A stretch of DNA of 64,000 nt from Methanosarcina mazei S-6 (GCF_000970205.1 NZ_CP009512.1:186001-250000); one strand, 5' to 3'. Numbered from the stretch's first letter, positions 18,717-28,304 are shown. Translations and numbers: made by a program. The notes: generated by a model from the sequence alone, not told the origin.

Positions 18717-19616
18717 ATGACCATTACTATTGCAGCCATGCCTGCGTATAATGAATCCCATTCTATTGCCGATGTTATTCAGGGCTGTAAAAAATACGTG
18801 GACCGGGTTGTGGTTGTGGATGATGGAAGTACTGACAACACTGTTGATATCGCTGAGTCCCTTGGCGCTTATGTCGTCCGCCACGAAGTTAACCAGGGTT
18901 ATGGTGCAGCCCTCCGCCACTGTTTTGAAGCTGCCCGCAATCTTGGTGCCAGCTCCATGGTTATCATCGATTCCGACGGTCAGCACGATCCTTCTGAAAT
19001 CCCCAAACTTCTTGAGCCTTTAAGAGATGGTTTCGACCTTGTTATTGGCTCACGTTTCGTCAACGGTAACGGAAAAAACGTTCCTATTTACCGTAAATTC
19101 GGCATGAAAGTTCTTGATGTGGCAACTTATATCGCAGGCGGTCTTCATGTTACAGATTCTCAGAGTGGTTTTCGCGCCTATGGCAAAAAGGCTATTGAGA
19201 ATATTAACCTGAACAGAGCTGACATGTCTGCAGGTTCTGAGATTCTTATTCAGGCAAGAGACCATAAACTTAAATTTACTGAAGTGGAGATCCACTGCAG
19301 GTATGACCTTGAAGACTGCTCAAGTGAACATCCGTTTATACACGGGCCACGTGTTTTGTTTCGGCTTTTGAAAGATATGGAATACAGGCGTCCCCTGTAC
19401 TACTTTGCTGTCCCTGGTATGATTATGGCATCCGCAGGCGTCCTTATGGGTCTTAAGTTTCTCCAGGACTACATTCTTGGAGGATACCTGCGTTTTGGAC
19501 CCACGCTCCTTATGGTGATGCTGACAATAATAGGCGCTTTCATGATATTTACAGGAATCATACTGCATGCAATTTCGAGAATGATGTTTATTAATGAACA
19601 GATTCGAAGACAATAA
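18717..19616 (+). CDS. GT2 glycosyltransferase, dolichyl-phosphate sugar synthase-like (copy B)
   Basis: 299 residues, nearly identical to the protein at 3111-4007; substitutions include NGTD to NRAD near residue 166, FQLL to FRLL, and several in the membrane anchor (GMIMASAG versus GLIMTSTG). Same catalytic motifs: PAYNE, DDGSTD, DSD, GSRF. The gene is followed after 21 bases by another GT2 gene, so it is the first gene of a two-gene operon. The first 416 coding bases and 160 bases of leader are identical to copy A, which points to recent duplication or gene conversion with sharp limits. Confidence 0.92.
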   Translation: MTITIAAMPAYNESHSIADVIQGCKKYVDRVVVVDDGSTDNTVDIAESLGAYVVRHEVNQGYGAALRHCFEAARNLGASSMVIIDSDGQHDPSEIPKLLEPLRDGFDLVIGSRFVNGNGKNVPIYRKFGMKVLDVATYIAGGLHVTDSQSGFRAYGKKAIENINLNRADMSAGSEILIQARDHKLKFTEVEIHCRYDLEDCSSEHPFIHGPRVLFRLLKDMEYRRPLYYFAVPGMIMASAGVLMGLKFLQDYILGGYLRFGPTLLMVMLTIIGAFMIFTGIILHAISRMMFINEQIRRQ

Positions 19617-19637
19617 CGGTTAAAAAGTGGTTATTTT

Positions 19638-20657
19638 ATGGAATGTCCTTTTGTTTCGGTTGTAGTGGGTATTCGCAACGAAGAACGATATATTGAAGAA
19701 TGTATCGAGTCGCTACTTCGTCTGGATTACCCCCAGGATTCTTACGAGATTATTATCGTCGATGGAATGTCCACCGACAGAACCCGGGAACTGGTACAGA
19801 AATACCCGGTCAGGCTTCTTCTTAATGAGAGAAAAAACGTTGCAGCGGCAAGAAACCTTGGAGTGCAGAATTCCATGGGAGATTTTGTTGCATTTACAGA
19901 CGGGGACTGCAAGGCAGACCCTCTATGGTTAAAAACCCTTGTTACTGAAATGAAAAATGCTCCTGAAGATGTGGTATGTGTTGGTGGGCCTAACTTAATA
20001 TTTGATACCGATCCTGTTTTTGGTAGAGTGGTGGGGCATGCCCAGGAAACATTTCTCGGTTCAGGAGGTTCTGCTCAGTCTAAAAATTCCTTAAAGAAAC
20101 ACTATGTTAGCTCTCTCCCTAACTGCAATGCGATGTATAAAAAAAATACAATAATTGAAGCAGGATATTTCGATGAGCGGTTTGTTGTAGGTCAGGATGG
20201 AGACCTTAACTACAGAATAAATAAAAAAGGTTATAAGTTCTTGTATATTCCAGAAGCAATAGTTCTGCATCATAGAAGGGGAACTCTCAAGTCATTTTCA
20301 GTAAGAATGTTCAAGTATGGCATGTGGATGGGGGAACTTTTTAAAAAACATGGGGAGCTTGTTCGGTGGTATGCGATTTTGCCCTCTGTCGCTATTCTCT
20401 TCTCAGTTTTTTCGCTTATCATTTCTCCGGTCTATACCACGCCAATAATAGTCCTGCTCTTAATGGGATTTTTATATCTCATTCTGGTCTTCATTGCCTC
20501 AATTCAGGTAATATTTAAAATGAAATCAAAGTACGGACTTTATGCCCTTGTTGTGATTCCTGTGCAGCACATCACTTATGGTATGGGATTTTTGTACAGT
20601 TTTGCAAACTCTCTCTATAAATCAAAAGGAGTGTCTTCTTCGATAGTTCAAAATTAA
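19638..20657 (+). CDS. GT2 glycosyltransferase with membrane anchor
   Basis: 339 residues. GT-A domain with VVVGIRNEERYIEECIESLL (7-26), IVDGMSTDRT, the metal-binding TDGDC, then VGQDGDLNYRINKKGY and a His-rich IVLHHRRGTLKSF segment, followed by two or three C-terminal membrane helices (about 245-320). This resembles processive or lipid-linked GT2 enzymes of exopolysaccharide assembly that add a sugar to a growing membrane-bound glycan. It sits 21 bases after the duplicated GT2 gene and is almost certainly co-transcribed. Only this copy of the duplicated unit has the downstream partner. Confidence 0.9.
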   Translation: MECPFVSVVVGIRNEERYIEECIESLLRLDYPQDSYEIIIVDGMSTDRTRELVQKYPVRLLLNERKNVAAARNLGVQNSMGDFVAFTDGDCKADPLWLKTLVTEMKNAPEDVVCVGGPNLIFDTDPVFGRVVGHAQETFLGSGGSAQSKNSLKKHYVSSLPNCNAMYKKNTIIEAGYFDERFVVGQDGDLNYRINKKGYKFLYIPEAIVLHHRRGTLKSFSVRMFKYGMWMGELFKKHGELVRWYAILPSVAILFSVFSLIISPVYTTPIIVLLLMGFLYLILVFIASIQVIFKMKSKYGLYALVVIPVQHITYGMGFLYSFANSLYKSKGVSSSIVQN

Positions 20658-20797
20658 GGATCTAGCCCCATTTTAGAGCTGCTTTCTTTACCCAAATTAC
20701 AAATTACTGAAATAACCTGAATTTGGGACAGATTGGAGCAAAAAGTTCTTTTTCGACATAGGCTTCACTGTAAGCTCTGTTGACTTAGAACAAAAAT

Positions 20798-20880
20798 CTG
20801 AACTTTTTATTCAGGTTCAACCCTGAATCTTTTATTCAGATGAATTTTAATCTTTTTATTTCGCTCAATATATATTTGAG
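20798..20880 (+). terminator. Cluster of three small stem-loops
   Basis: CTGAAC-TTTTT-ATTCAG (20798-20814), a near-identical perfect stem CTGAAT-CTTTT-ATTCAG (20823-20839) and CTCAA/TTGAG around TATATAT (20864-20880), about 140-220 bases after the GT2 operon. Possible transcript end region; T-runs lie between the stems. Confidence 0.35.
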
Positions 20881-21032
20881 TGCTTTAAGGTTACGTAGAT
20901 TTTTTAATTTTATGGTAATCCAAACTGCTTGATTTCCCTGGAATGTTTTACATAACATTTATTCTGGAAAACAGGCCAAAAAGAGTTTTGTTATACTGCT
21001 AAAGGGTCAAAAATAGGTTGTTTAATGGGTAT

Positions 21033-21110
21033 AGGTGAATCCGATCATTGACCCTAATGAGTGACCTTGATGAGTGAATTCGATCGGTGGCCTTGATCAG
21101 TAAACTTGAT
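21033..21110. repeat. Degenerate 13-bp tandem repeat, six units
   Basis: Six consecutive 13-base units such as GAGTGACCTTGAT, GAGTGAATTCGAT, CGGTGGCCTTGAT and CAGTAAACTTGAT, ending mostly in GAT. It lies in the 578-base gap between two convergent glycosyltransferase genes, which otherwise holds only stem-loops. Function unknown. Confidence 0.7.
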
Positions 21111-21235
21111 TGACTCGGTGAATACCTGCAGTTCCGGAGCTTTGTCTGAGCTAAAGGGACAGCTCAGATGTTATATTAGTATGTGGAGAGAGCTTTTGGG
21201 CAAATCTGTACTTTGTCTTTAATTTTCCGGTAAAT

Positions 21236-22441
21236 TCATTTTGAGGATCTTGCGAGGAGTTCTGAATATATATCTACAGTTTTCTTTGCATGAGATTCCC
21301 AGGTAAGTCCTCTCTGGATTATGCTTTTGCGGCCGAATTTTCCCATCTTTTCTCTTCTGCTTTCGTTTTCAAGTAATTTGTTTATTTTCTCTGATAGCTG
21401 TACAGGGTTTTTAGAAGGTACCAGATAGCCTGTTTCCCCTTCAACCATCAGTTCCGGGATTCCGCCAACGTCAGTCGCCACTACAGGGACTTCACAGGAA
21501 AGAGCTTCAAGAACAACATTTGGTCTCCCTTCTGAAAGGGAAGGTAAAACCAGCATATCAGCTGCTGAAATCCAGAGGGGAATCTCTTCATGGGTTACTG
21601 GCCCTGTAAATTTGATAAAGCCGGAGATTTTAAGTTCTTCTGCCCTTTTCTCCAGGCTTTTTCTAAGCCCATCATCCCTGCCTACCATGTAGAGGTCTGT
21701 GTTTTTATTCACAAAACTTTTTGCAGCTTCAATAAGATAATCCACACCTTTTATTTTCCTCAGGGCTCCTATAAACAGGACAATCTTTTTTTCCTGAGGC
21801 AGGTTTAAAACATTTCTTGCATATTCTTTTCCTGCCGGTCTGAATATTTCCGTATCCACGCCGTTAGGAACCACATCTACTTTATTTTCGTCTATCCCGA
21901 GGTTTACTATGTGGGTTTTGAGGTCCTCACTGACAGAAAGTATCCTGTCGGCAAAATTCATGGCTTCTATAATCTGTTTTGAAGTATAGGAACCTTCATA
22001 GGCAACTTTTCTTTCTATAGTGCCAAGGGCGCTGATTACAAGAGGAACTTCCCATTTCTTTGCGAGTTTCATCATTCCGTACCCATCAGGGTATGAGAAG
22101 TGTGCATGAATCAGCTCCGGTTTCAGATTTATGTTTTTCATGGCATATCCGGAAACAAAATAAGAATATGACATGCCGGTTAAAGGATAGAAGTACTTTT
22201 TAGGGACTGCGTAGAAGTAGCGCGGATAGTGAAGGTCATATTTTTCCGTGTGCTCAATCCCGGGTAATTTAGAAAAATTATGGTACGGAAATGCAGAAAA
22301 AGGAAGTACAAAAGCTTTTGGAGAAATAACTGTCAATTCTACTCCCTGATTTGCGATAGAGTCTATACTTTGCTTTATAAATGTTCCAAGCTGTGGATAA
22401 TACCTGTTAGGGAACTCCTGACATACTTCCAGTACTCTCAT
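21236..22441 (-). CDS. GT4 family glycosyltransferase
   Basis: 401 residues. N-terminal domain typical of GT4 (VCQEFPNRYYPQLGTFIKQ), HAHFSYPDGYGM, then VPNGVDTEIFRP, LFIGALRKIKGVDYLIEAA, DLYMVGRD, FTGPVTHEEIPLWISAADM and a full E-x7-E motif (SEGRPNVVLEALSCEVP), DVGGIPELMVEGETGYLV. This is the archetypal colanic-acid/teichuronic-acid-type GT4 layout; sugar not predictable. It is transcribed divergently from the GT4 gene at 22637-23821, with a shared promoter region of 195 bases, and convergently with the GT2 pair. Confidence 0.93.
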   Translation of the reverse strand: MRVLEVCQEFPNRYYPQLGTFIKQSIDSIANQGVELTVISPKAFVLPFSAFPYHNFSKLPGIEHTEKYDLHYPRYFYAVPKKYFYPLTGMSYSYFVSGYAMKNINLKPELIHAHFSYPDGYGMMKLAKKWEVPLVISALGTIERKVAYEGSYTSKQIIEAMNFADRILSVSEDLKTHIVNLGIDENKVDVVPNGVDTEIFRPAGKEYARNVLNLPQEKKIVLFIGALRKIKGVDYLIEAAKSFVNKNTDLYMVGRDDGLRKSLEKRAEELKISGFIKFTGPVTHEEIPLWISAADMLVLPSLSEGRPNVVLEALSCEVPVVATDVGGIPELMVEGETGYLVPSKNPVQLSEKINKLLENESRREKMGKFGRKSIIQRGLTWESHAKKTVDIYSELLARSSK

Positions 22442-22636
22442 AATTCTTTTCCTTTTTTCTATTTGGATGCCTCAAAAACACACAAAGGAGAGAATTTCTC
22501 CTATAAATATCTCTCTGTGGAACGCATATCTTTTCTTTTTTTAATCATGAATAAGCTCTTCCAATCTCTAAAAATTAATACCTGGAGTCGTGGGATAAGC
22601 TAATTAACTACTTTTGCTATTGAGGTAACGGCAACT

Positions 22637-23821
22637 ATGTTTAAAAAAGTAAATAACATTTTTCTGGTTTATTACAGCTCTTTTACCACAAAATCAGGCT
22701 CTAATATACACATACTCGAGCTCTTAAATAATTTGAAGAAATATACGGATGTAGTTTTGTTTGCGCCAGGTCAAAAAGGCATAGAGCGCGTTTTTTCCGG
22801 AGTAAAGTATGTGCCTGTGATAAATAACAAGTACCTTGTACAGCCTTCTTACGAGATCATGCTGTCTGTTTATCTTCTGTACGCATGTTTAAAAAACAGA
22901 CCTGAAGTGCTTTATCTCCGTCAGAACTCTTTCCCGTTCTTACCTATTGCTTTATGTAGGATTTTTAAGATCCCCTCCATAGTGGAAGTTAACGGGCTGG
23001 TTATGGACGAGCTCAGTGTGAGTCCGGATTCTAAATCTTTTGCATACAGGGTTTTTTCCTATCTGGCGCTCCGTTCTGAAAAATTTAATTACACGTACTG
23101 TGACCGGATAGTTTCCGTAACTGACAAGCTAAAGGATGAACTTGTCAGGTTATATTCAGTTCCTGCAGAGAAAGTTATTGTGATCAATAACGGAGCAAAT
23201 ACTGATATTTTCAAACCTATGGACCAGAAGCAGGTAAGGGATAGGCTCAAACTTGATAATTCAAAAAAGTATGTGTGTTTTGTGGGGCACCTTGCAGCCT
23301 GGCAGGGAGTTGAGTTTCTCATTTATGCAGCTCCGTATATTCTGGAAAAATCTCCTGATGTTCGTTTCCTTGTTGTCGGAGACGGAGTTATGAAGGACAA
23401 ATTGATAGAAATTGCCTCAGAGACAGGGGTTCTGGACAAATTTACTTTTACCGGAAGGGTTCCCTATGAAAGTGTCCCTGAATATATCAACGCTGCTGAT
23501 GTTTGTGTTGCTCCTTTTATTAAGGATAGAAATTCTAAAATAGGACTCTCTGCCTTAAAAACATATGAATATCTCGCATGTGGAAAGCCTATTGTAGCAA
23601 GTAATATAGCGGGTGTTAAAGATCTTCTTGATCTTTCAGGAGGCGGAATTTCAGTAACTCCGGAGAACCCGGGAGATCTTGCCAATGCAGTGGTAGAGCT
23701 TATTTCCGATCAAAATATAAGGAACACAATGGGAGAGCGGGGTCGTAAATATGTTATTGAGAATCATAGCTGGGACGGAGTTGCAAGAGAGATCCTTGAT
23801 ATCTGTTATGAAATCATTTGA
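22637..23821 (+). CDS. GT4 family glycosyltransferase, paralogue of the 12752 and 37925 genes
   Basis: 394 residues. SNIHILELLNNLKKYTDVVLFAPG near the N-terminus, IVEVNGLVMDE, VINNGANTDIFKPM, FVGHLAAWQGVEFLIYAA, FLVVGDGVMKDKL, FTGRVPYESVPEYINAADVCVAPF and KIGLSALKTYEYLACGKP. Closely related throughout to the protein at 12752-13933, and both lie on the inner side of mirrored disaggregatase-like genes, so the GT4/disaggregatase pair seems to have been duplicated in inverted orientation. Probably adds one residue of the repeating unit. A 10-bp stem-loop follows about 170 bases after the stop. Confidence 0.93.
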   Translation: MFKKVNNIFLVYYSSFTTKSGSNIHILELLNNLKKYTDVVLFAPGQKGIERVFSGVKYVPVINNKYLVQPSYEIMLSVYLLYACLKNRPEVLYLRQNSFPFLPIALCRIFKIPSIVEVNGLVMDELSVSPDSKSFAYRVFSYLALRSEKFNYTYCDRIVSVTDKLKDELVRLYSVPAEKVIVINNGANTDIFKPMDQKQVRDRLKLDNSKKYVCFVGHLAAWQGVEFLIYAAPYILEKSPDVRFLVVGDGVMKDKLIEIASETGVLDKFTFTGRVPYESVPEYINAADVCVAPFIKDRNSKIGLSALKTYEYLACGKPIVASNIAGVKDLLDLSGGGISVTPENPGDLANAVVELISDQNIRNTMGERGRKYVIENHSWDGVAREILDICYEII

Positions 23822-23990
23822 TTTTTCTTTTTTACTCCCTGGCGCTTCCATGATATCAATATCTGACCTTTGCTGTACTCATTGTATTAATTATTCGATA
23901 TTTTAACAACATATTACGATTAAATCATTGATTCAGGATTTAATCCAATCCAGCAAGCACAAGACGGTAGTTTAAGATACTTACGCTATA

Positions 23991-24023
23991 TTTCTTTCAG
24001 GGGGCTTACTTCACTGAAAGAAA
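23991..24023 (+). terminator. 10-bp stem-loop after the GT4 gene
   Basis: Perfect stem TTTCTTTCAG/CTGAAAGAAA with a 13-base loop. Likely transcript-end or leader structure between the GT4 gene and the disaggregatase-like gene. Confidence 0.45.
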
Positions 24024-24555
24024 AAAATTTTCTCGGCTTCCTCTATTTTTTAGCATTCTTAATAATCTTTAATACTTTTTAATAATCAGTCTCTTTCTAT
24101 CAAACAATCTTCGAATATAAATTCATACTGTTGGTTATTCAGTTCTTAAGTTTGTAAAAAAATTTAGGAATACTGTACAAATACTTTTATAATATGGTGT
24201 TCTAATCTACAATGCTGACTATAGAAATTTAATTATAAATTTAATAATTATTTTATTTGTAATGTTGGCATGGGGGGAATTTGTGTATATTGGAGGCAAA
24301 TTAGTTTAACATTAATGATATCTTTTCTGAATTCGGCGTCTATCTGCAGAATTTAATAACCCCTTCTTCAGGTCTTCCTCAGGGGGAGTTTTACTGTACG
24401 AATACCTGAAGAGTGCTGACTGGTTAAAAAATATTGCTAAATTTGCTGTATTCAGAATAAATATATTAATTAACTTATCTGCCTTCAATATATAAATTTT
24501 TAAAGAGTTTGGCAACTCGGACTAAATCTCTACCTGATATACATACCAAAATAAT
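24024..24555. other. Leader/intergenic region of the right disaggregatase-like gene
   Basis: No gene seen. GGGGGGAATT (24272-24281) stands 311 bases before the start codon, matching the element 300 bases before the left-arm gene. Otherwise AT-rich. Confidence 0.45.
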
Positions 24556-27500
24556 AGATTATGATCATTCCAGGTGATAGCAATGCTAAAAAGAGAATTA
24601 GGAGTCCTCTTCCTGGTAGGATGCCTTATAATTACAAGTGCTCCTGTGGCTTCATGCCGGAGCCCTGCACCTATAATTTATGTTGCAGGAGATGGGAGTG
24701 GGGACTTTAACTGTGACGGAAAAGATGACCATGTGCAGATAAATCAGGCCCTTAAATTCGTGGCAGATAATTCTGCTTATACAACTGTTCACCTCAAGGG
24801 ACCTTTTACTTATGTTATTGACGATACTCTTCTGATAGGAAGCAATACTATTCTTGAAGGAGACTCAAATGCTGTGATTAAGTTGACCAATAATGCAGGA
24901 TGGGAGACTATGAAACCCCTTATCCAGCAGATGAGCAGCTCAGGAAATAATAATATTACAATAAGAGGCTTCGAGGTCAATGTAAATCATGATGGTAACA
25001 GTGAACTGGCTAAAGGCAAAGGTTATTACAATGTGATTTATTTCCTCTACACCAGCAATGTAACTGTCCATGATATGTATATGCATGATGGACATGGTGA
25101 CGGGCTCAGAATAAAGTATAGTAGCAATATTAAGTTCTATAATAATACGATAGATAAGCTCGGTCACGACGGTCTTTTTGCAATTGAGTGCTCCAATGTC
25201 GAAGCCTGGAACAACAGAATAACCTGCAGAACCAACAGTGCTCTGAGGGTATGGAACACAAATAACGTAAAGTTCCATGACAATTTCATTGATTCTTTTT
25301 ATCACTGGAGTGCAGGCGGTCCGGGAATCCAGGTTGAAAGGTCCTCGGGTGACATGAATAATATCAAAATCTATGATAATGTAATTACAAACACATATGG
25401 ACCAGGCATCTGGCTTATTGGAACTGCCGGTGCATATGATAAAAGTTTATCAAGTGTGCACATCTACCACAATATTTTCTATGATTCCGGAACCAATCCG
25501 AGCATAGAATGGGTTGGTGGGGTCCTTGGCAGTGGGTTCCATAATGTCCTGGTCGAGAACAATGTCTTTGACGGAGTCCATAATGCAGCAGTTGTAAACA
25601 TGTATTCGACTGATACCAATGCCGGACCTTCTGGAACAGGGTTTACGACCACTGTTCGTAATAATATAATTGTAAACACTGTACCTCGTACGAAAAATTC
25701 TGCAGGAACCGGCTATGGTGTCATTAATCACCTTCCCAGTTCCCATACTATTGTCCTGGAAAATAACTGCCTGTACAACAACGCTGCAGGGAACTACAAA
25801 AATGTCAAATCTACAACAGATATTTATGCAGATCCCCTTTTTGCAGGTCAGAGTTTGCATGATTACCACCTCAAATCAGTAGCAGGCCACTGGTTCGGGA
25901 CAAAATGGGTAAAGGACAGTGTGAGTTCTCCGTGCATTGACGCCGGAAACCCATCTTCTGACTATTCAAAAGAACCTGAAGATAATGGGAACAGAATCAA
26001 TATCGGGAGATACGGTAATACTATCTATGCTTCTCTTTCCGGTACAGCTCCTGAAGTAATTCCTGAGGATCCTGTACCTCAGGACCCGGTAGTTTTCAAA
26101 GTCTCTGACAACCGTCTGCGTGAGTCTTCCCCTGATGCTGTGTATCGGGACTCAACTTTTATTGATGTGGGGGGAATGAACAATGCCAGATACAGAGATG
26201 TAATGTGGTTTGATCTGAGTGAGTACACTAATCCCTCAGAAATTGATAATGCAACTCTTTCCCTTTACTGGTATTACCCTGCAGGAAGTACAAGGCCAGA
26301 TGACACCATTGTGGAGGTTTACAGGCCTGCTTCTTCCTGGAACACAAGTTATGTGAGCTGGAATAAAAGAGACAAAAATGTTGCATGGAAGAATGCAGGT
26401 GGAGACTGGTACGATAAAAAAGGAGTATTGCAGGGCAGCACTCCATATGCCACGATAACTTTTAAGGGCAGTACTCTTCCCGATAACAGGTATTATGAGC
26501 TGGATGTAACAGAGCTTGTAAAGGAATACGTTAGCGGAAAATACGAGAATACAGGGTTCCTCATAAAAGCAAGGACTGAAAATAACAATTATATTGCGTT
26601 CTACAGCAACGAGTGCGGAAAAGACAGTCTGGTCCCGAAACTCAATGTAGCAGAGAAAGCACTTCCAGTGCCTGTTACCATTGATAAAACTATTACCAGG
26701 GCAATAGACAACCGTCTACGCGAAGGTTCTCCTGATACTGTGTATCAGGACTCATCTTTTATTGATGTTGGAGGGATGAATGATGCCAGATACAGGGATG
26801 TTATGTGGTTTGACCTGAGCGTATACGATGAAACTGCAGAAGTAAGTACGGAAGTCACCGGTGCAACCCTTTCCCTTTACTGGTATTACCCTGCAGGAAA
26901 TACAAGGCCAGATGACACCATTGTGGAGGTTTACAGGCCTGCTTCTTCCTGGAACACAAGTTATGTGAGCTGGAATAAAAGAGACAAAAATGTTGCATGG
27001 AAGAATGCAGGTGGAGACTGGTACGATAAAAACGGCGTACTGCAGGGCAGCACTCCATATGCCACGTTTACCATCAGAGGCAGTGCTTTTCCCGATAACA
27101 GGTACTATGAGCTGGATGTAACAGAGCTTGTAAAAGAGTATACCAGTGGGAAATACGAAAACACAGGGTTCCTTATAAAAGCAAGGAATGAAAATAACAA
27201 TTATATTGCGTTTTACAGCAACGAATGCGGAAAAGAAACACAGAAACCCAGCCTTAACATAACAAAGAAGGTATCCTCAGAGAATATACCTGTGGTTCCT
27301 GAAATTATTGAAAAAATCACTCTTAACGCAACTCTTACCGGTGCAATAGATAACAGGCTAAGGGAGGCTTCTCCTGACGCTGTTTATCAGGACTCAACCT
27401 TTATTGACTTGGGCGGAATAAATGATGCCGGATATAGAGATATGATGGGGTTTGACCTGAGTGAGTTCAATAACACAACTGAAGTCACCAGTGCAAATCT

Positions 27501-27985
27501 TTTCCTTTACTGGTATTACCCTGCAGGAAATACAAGGCCAGATGACACCATTGTGGAGGTTTACAGGCCTGCTTCTTCCTGGAACACAAGTTATGTGAGC
27601 TGGAATAAAAAAGACAAAAATGTTGCATGGAAAAATCCAGGAGGGGACTGGTACGATAAAAATGGGGTATCTCAGGGAGACACTCCTTATGCTTCAATTA
27701 CCCTTAAAGGAAGCGAACTTCCAGACAATAAATATTATGAGCTGGATGTCACAGAACTTGTAAAGGAATATGTTAGCGGAAAATACGAAAATACAGGAGT
27801 TCTCATAAAAGCAAGGACTGAAAATAACAATTATATTGCGTTCTACAGCATCGAATGCGGAATAGAAACACAGAAACCAAAACTTCAGCTAGAGTATCTC
27901 ATTTGAAGCTTTTAGCAATTGAGTTCTGGATGTCTTTTAAGGAGTGCTCCGAGATACGGACAGAAGGATTATTTAATTTCTCCTG
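24556..27985. repeat. Inverted repeat, right arm
   Basis: Counterpart of 8462-11850 in opposite orientation. Some segments are nearly identical at DNA level, for example the second-module tail and linker (about 27220-27400 against about 9050-9230). Others, such as parts of the beta-helix, are clearly diverged. Confidence 0.8.
24583..27906 (+). CDS. Secreted disaggregatase-like beta-helix protein with three C-terminal repeats
   Basis: 1107 residues. Signal peptide (1 to about 24) ending in VASC, which fits a lipobox loosely, so lipid anchoring is possible. Then IIYVAGDGSGDFNCDG, a disaggregatase-related beta-helix with HGDGLR, GHDGLF and TNSALRVW, a Pro-rich hinge (about 485-505), and Disaggr_repeat modules starting with DNRLRE at 509, 709 and 923. 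Same architecture as the left-arm protein. I chose the ATG at 24583, where AGGTGAT lies just upstream, over an in-frame GTG three codons earlier that overlaps this site. The three modules share long nearly identical DNA stretches, a sign of internal homogenisation. Expected outside the cell, acting on or bound to the matrix polysaccharide. Confidence 0.9.
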   Translation: MLKRELGVLFLVGCLIITSAPVASCRSPAPIIYVAGDGSGDFNCDGKDDHVQINQALKFVADNSAYTTVHLKGPFTYVIDDTLLIGSNTILEGDSNAVIKLTNNAGWETMKPLIQQMSSSGNNNITIRGFEVNVNHDGNSELAKGKGYYNVIYFLYTSNVTVHDMYMHDGHGDGLRIKYSSNIKFYNNTIDKLGHDGLFAIECSNVEAWNNRITCRTNSALRVWNTNNVKFHDNFIDSFYHWSAGGPGIQVERSSGDMNNIKIYDNVITNTYGPGIWLIGTAGAYDKSLSSVHIYHNIFYDSGTNPSIEWVGGVLGSGFHNVLVENNVFDGVHNAAVVNMYSTDTNAGPSGTGFTTTVRNNIIVNTVPRTKNSAGTGYGVINHLPSSHTIVLENNCLYNNAAGNYKNVKSTTDIYADPLFAGQSLHDYHLKSVAGHWFGTKWVKDSVSSPCIDAGNPSSDYSKEPEDNGNRINIGRYGNTIYASLSGTAPEVIPEDPVPQDPVVFKVSDNRLRESSPDAVYRDSTFIDVGGMNNARYRDVMWFDLSEYTNPSEIDNATLSLYWYYPAGSTRPDDTIVEVYRPASSWNTSYVSWNKRDKNVAWKNAGGDWYDKKGVLQGSTPYATITFKGSTLPDNRYYELDVTELVKEYVSGKYENTGFLIKARTENNNYIAFYSNECGKDSLVPKLNVAEKALPVPVTIDKTITRAIDNRLREGSPDTVYQDSSFIDVGGMNDARYRDVMWFDLSVYDETAEVSTEVTGATLSLYWYYPAGNTRPDDTIVEVYRPASSWNTSYVSWNKRDKNVAWKNAGGDWYDKNGVLQGSTPYATFTIRGSAFPDNRYYELDVTELVKEYTSGKYENTGFLIKARNENNNYIAFYSNECGKETQKPSLNITKKVSSENIPVVPEIIEKITLNATLTGAIDNRLREASPDAVYQDSTFIDLGGINDAGYRDMMGFDLSEFNNTTEVTSANLFLYWYYPAGNTRPDDTIVEVYRPASSWNTSYVSWNKKDKNVAWKNPGGDWYDKNGVSQGDTPYASITLKGSELPDNKYYELDVTELVKEYVSGKYENTGVLIKARTENNNYIAFYSIECGIETQKPKLQLEYLI

Positions 27986-28304
27986 CATCCGTTTTTCGGA
28001 AAAACCGATTTAATTTTTATGCTTTTTGTTTTAATTTTTTATGTTATTTTCTTAAATTTCATTTTATCTGCTATGTCTGCCAGAAATTTCTTTTTAACAG
28101 GCCGTTTTCCAAGCAGTTACTATTATAAAAATTTATTTAGACACAAAAGCTTTTATCCTTTGCGGAAATTCCTTATTGGGGTGAGAAGGAGCCCAGCTTC
28201 TTCATAAAAGAATGTTATTTAAGTAGACTAAAAATTAACGGTGAGAATAAATCCAGAGCTCTCGTTCTTGAATCCAGTATTGTTTCTTCATTAAAGGTGT
28301 TTTC

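Larger units (their letters stand above)
18377..19639. repeat. Direct repeat, copy B (GT2 gene plus leader)
   Basis: Second copy of the 1.26-kb unit at 2771-4033. The repeat ends at the start codon of the next GT2 gene (19638), so copy B keeps a two-gene arrangement while copy A is followed by unrelated sequence. Confidence 0.9.

Noticed and set aside
21033-21110. CRISPR-like array
   Set aside because: Units are directly adjacent with no spacers, and no cas genes are nearby. The other tandem repeats (14, 23, 39, 72, 100 and 140 bases) fail for the same reason.
26228-27697. Several similar open frames on the strand opposite the disaggregatase-type repeats (also at 8744-10186)
   Set aside because: They recur only because the sense modules are repeated; no ribosome binding sites, and composition is that of antisense shadows.
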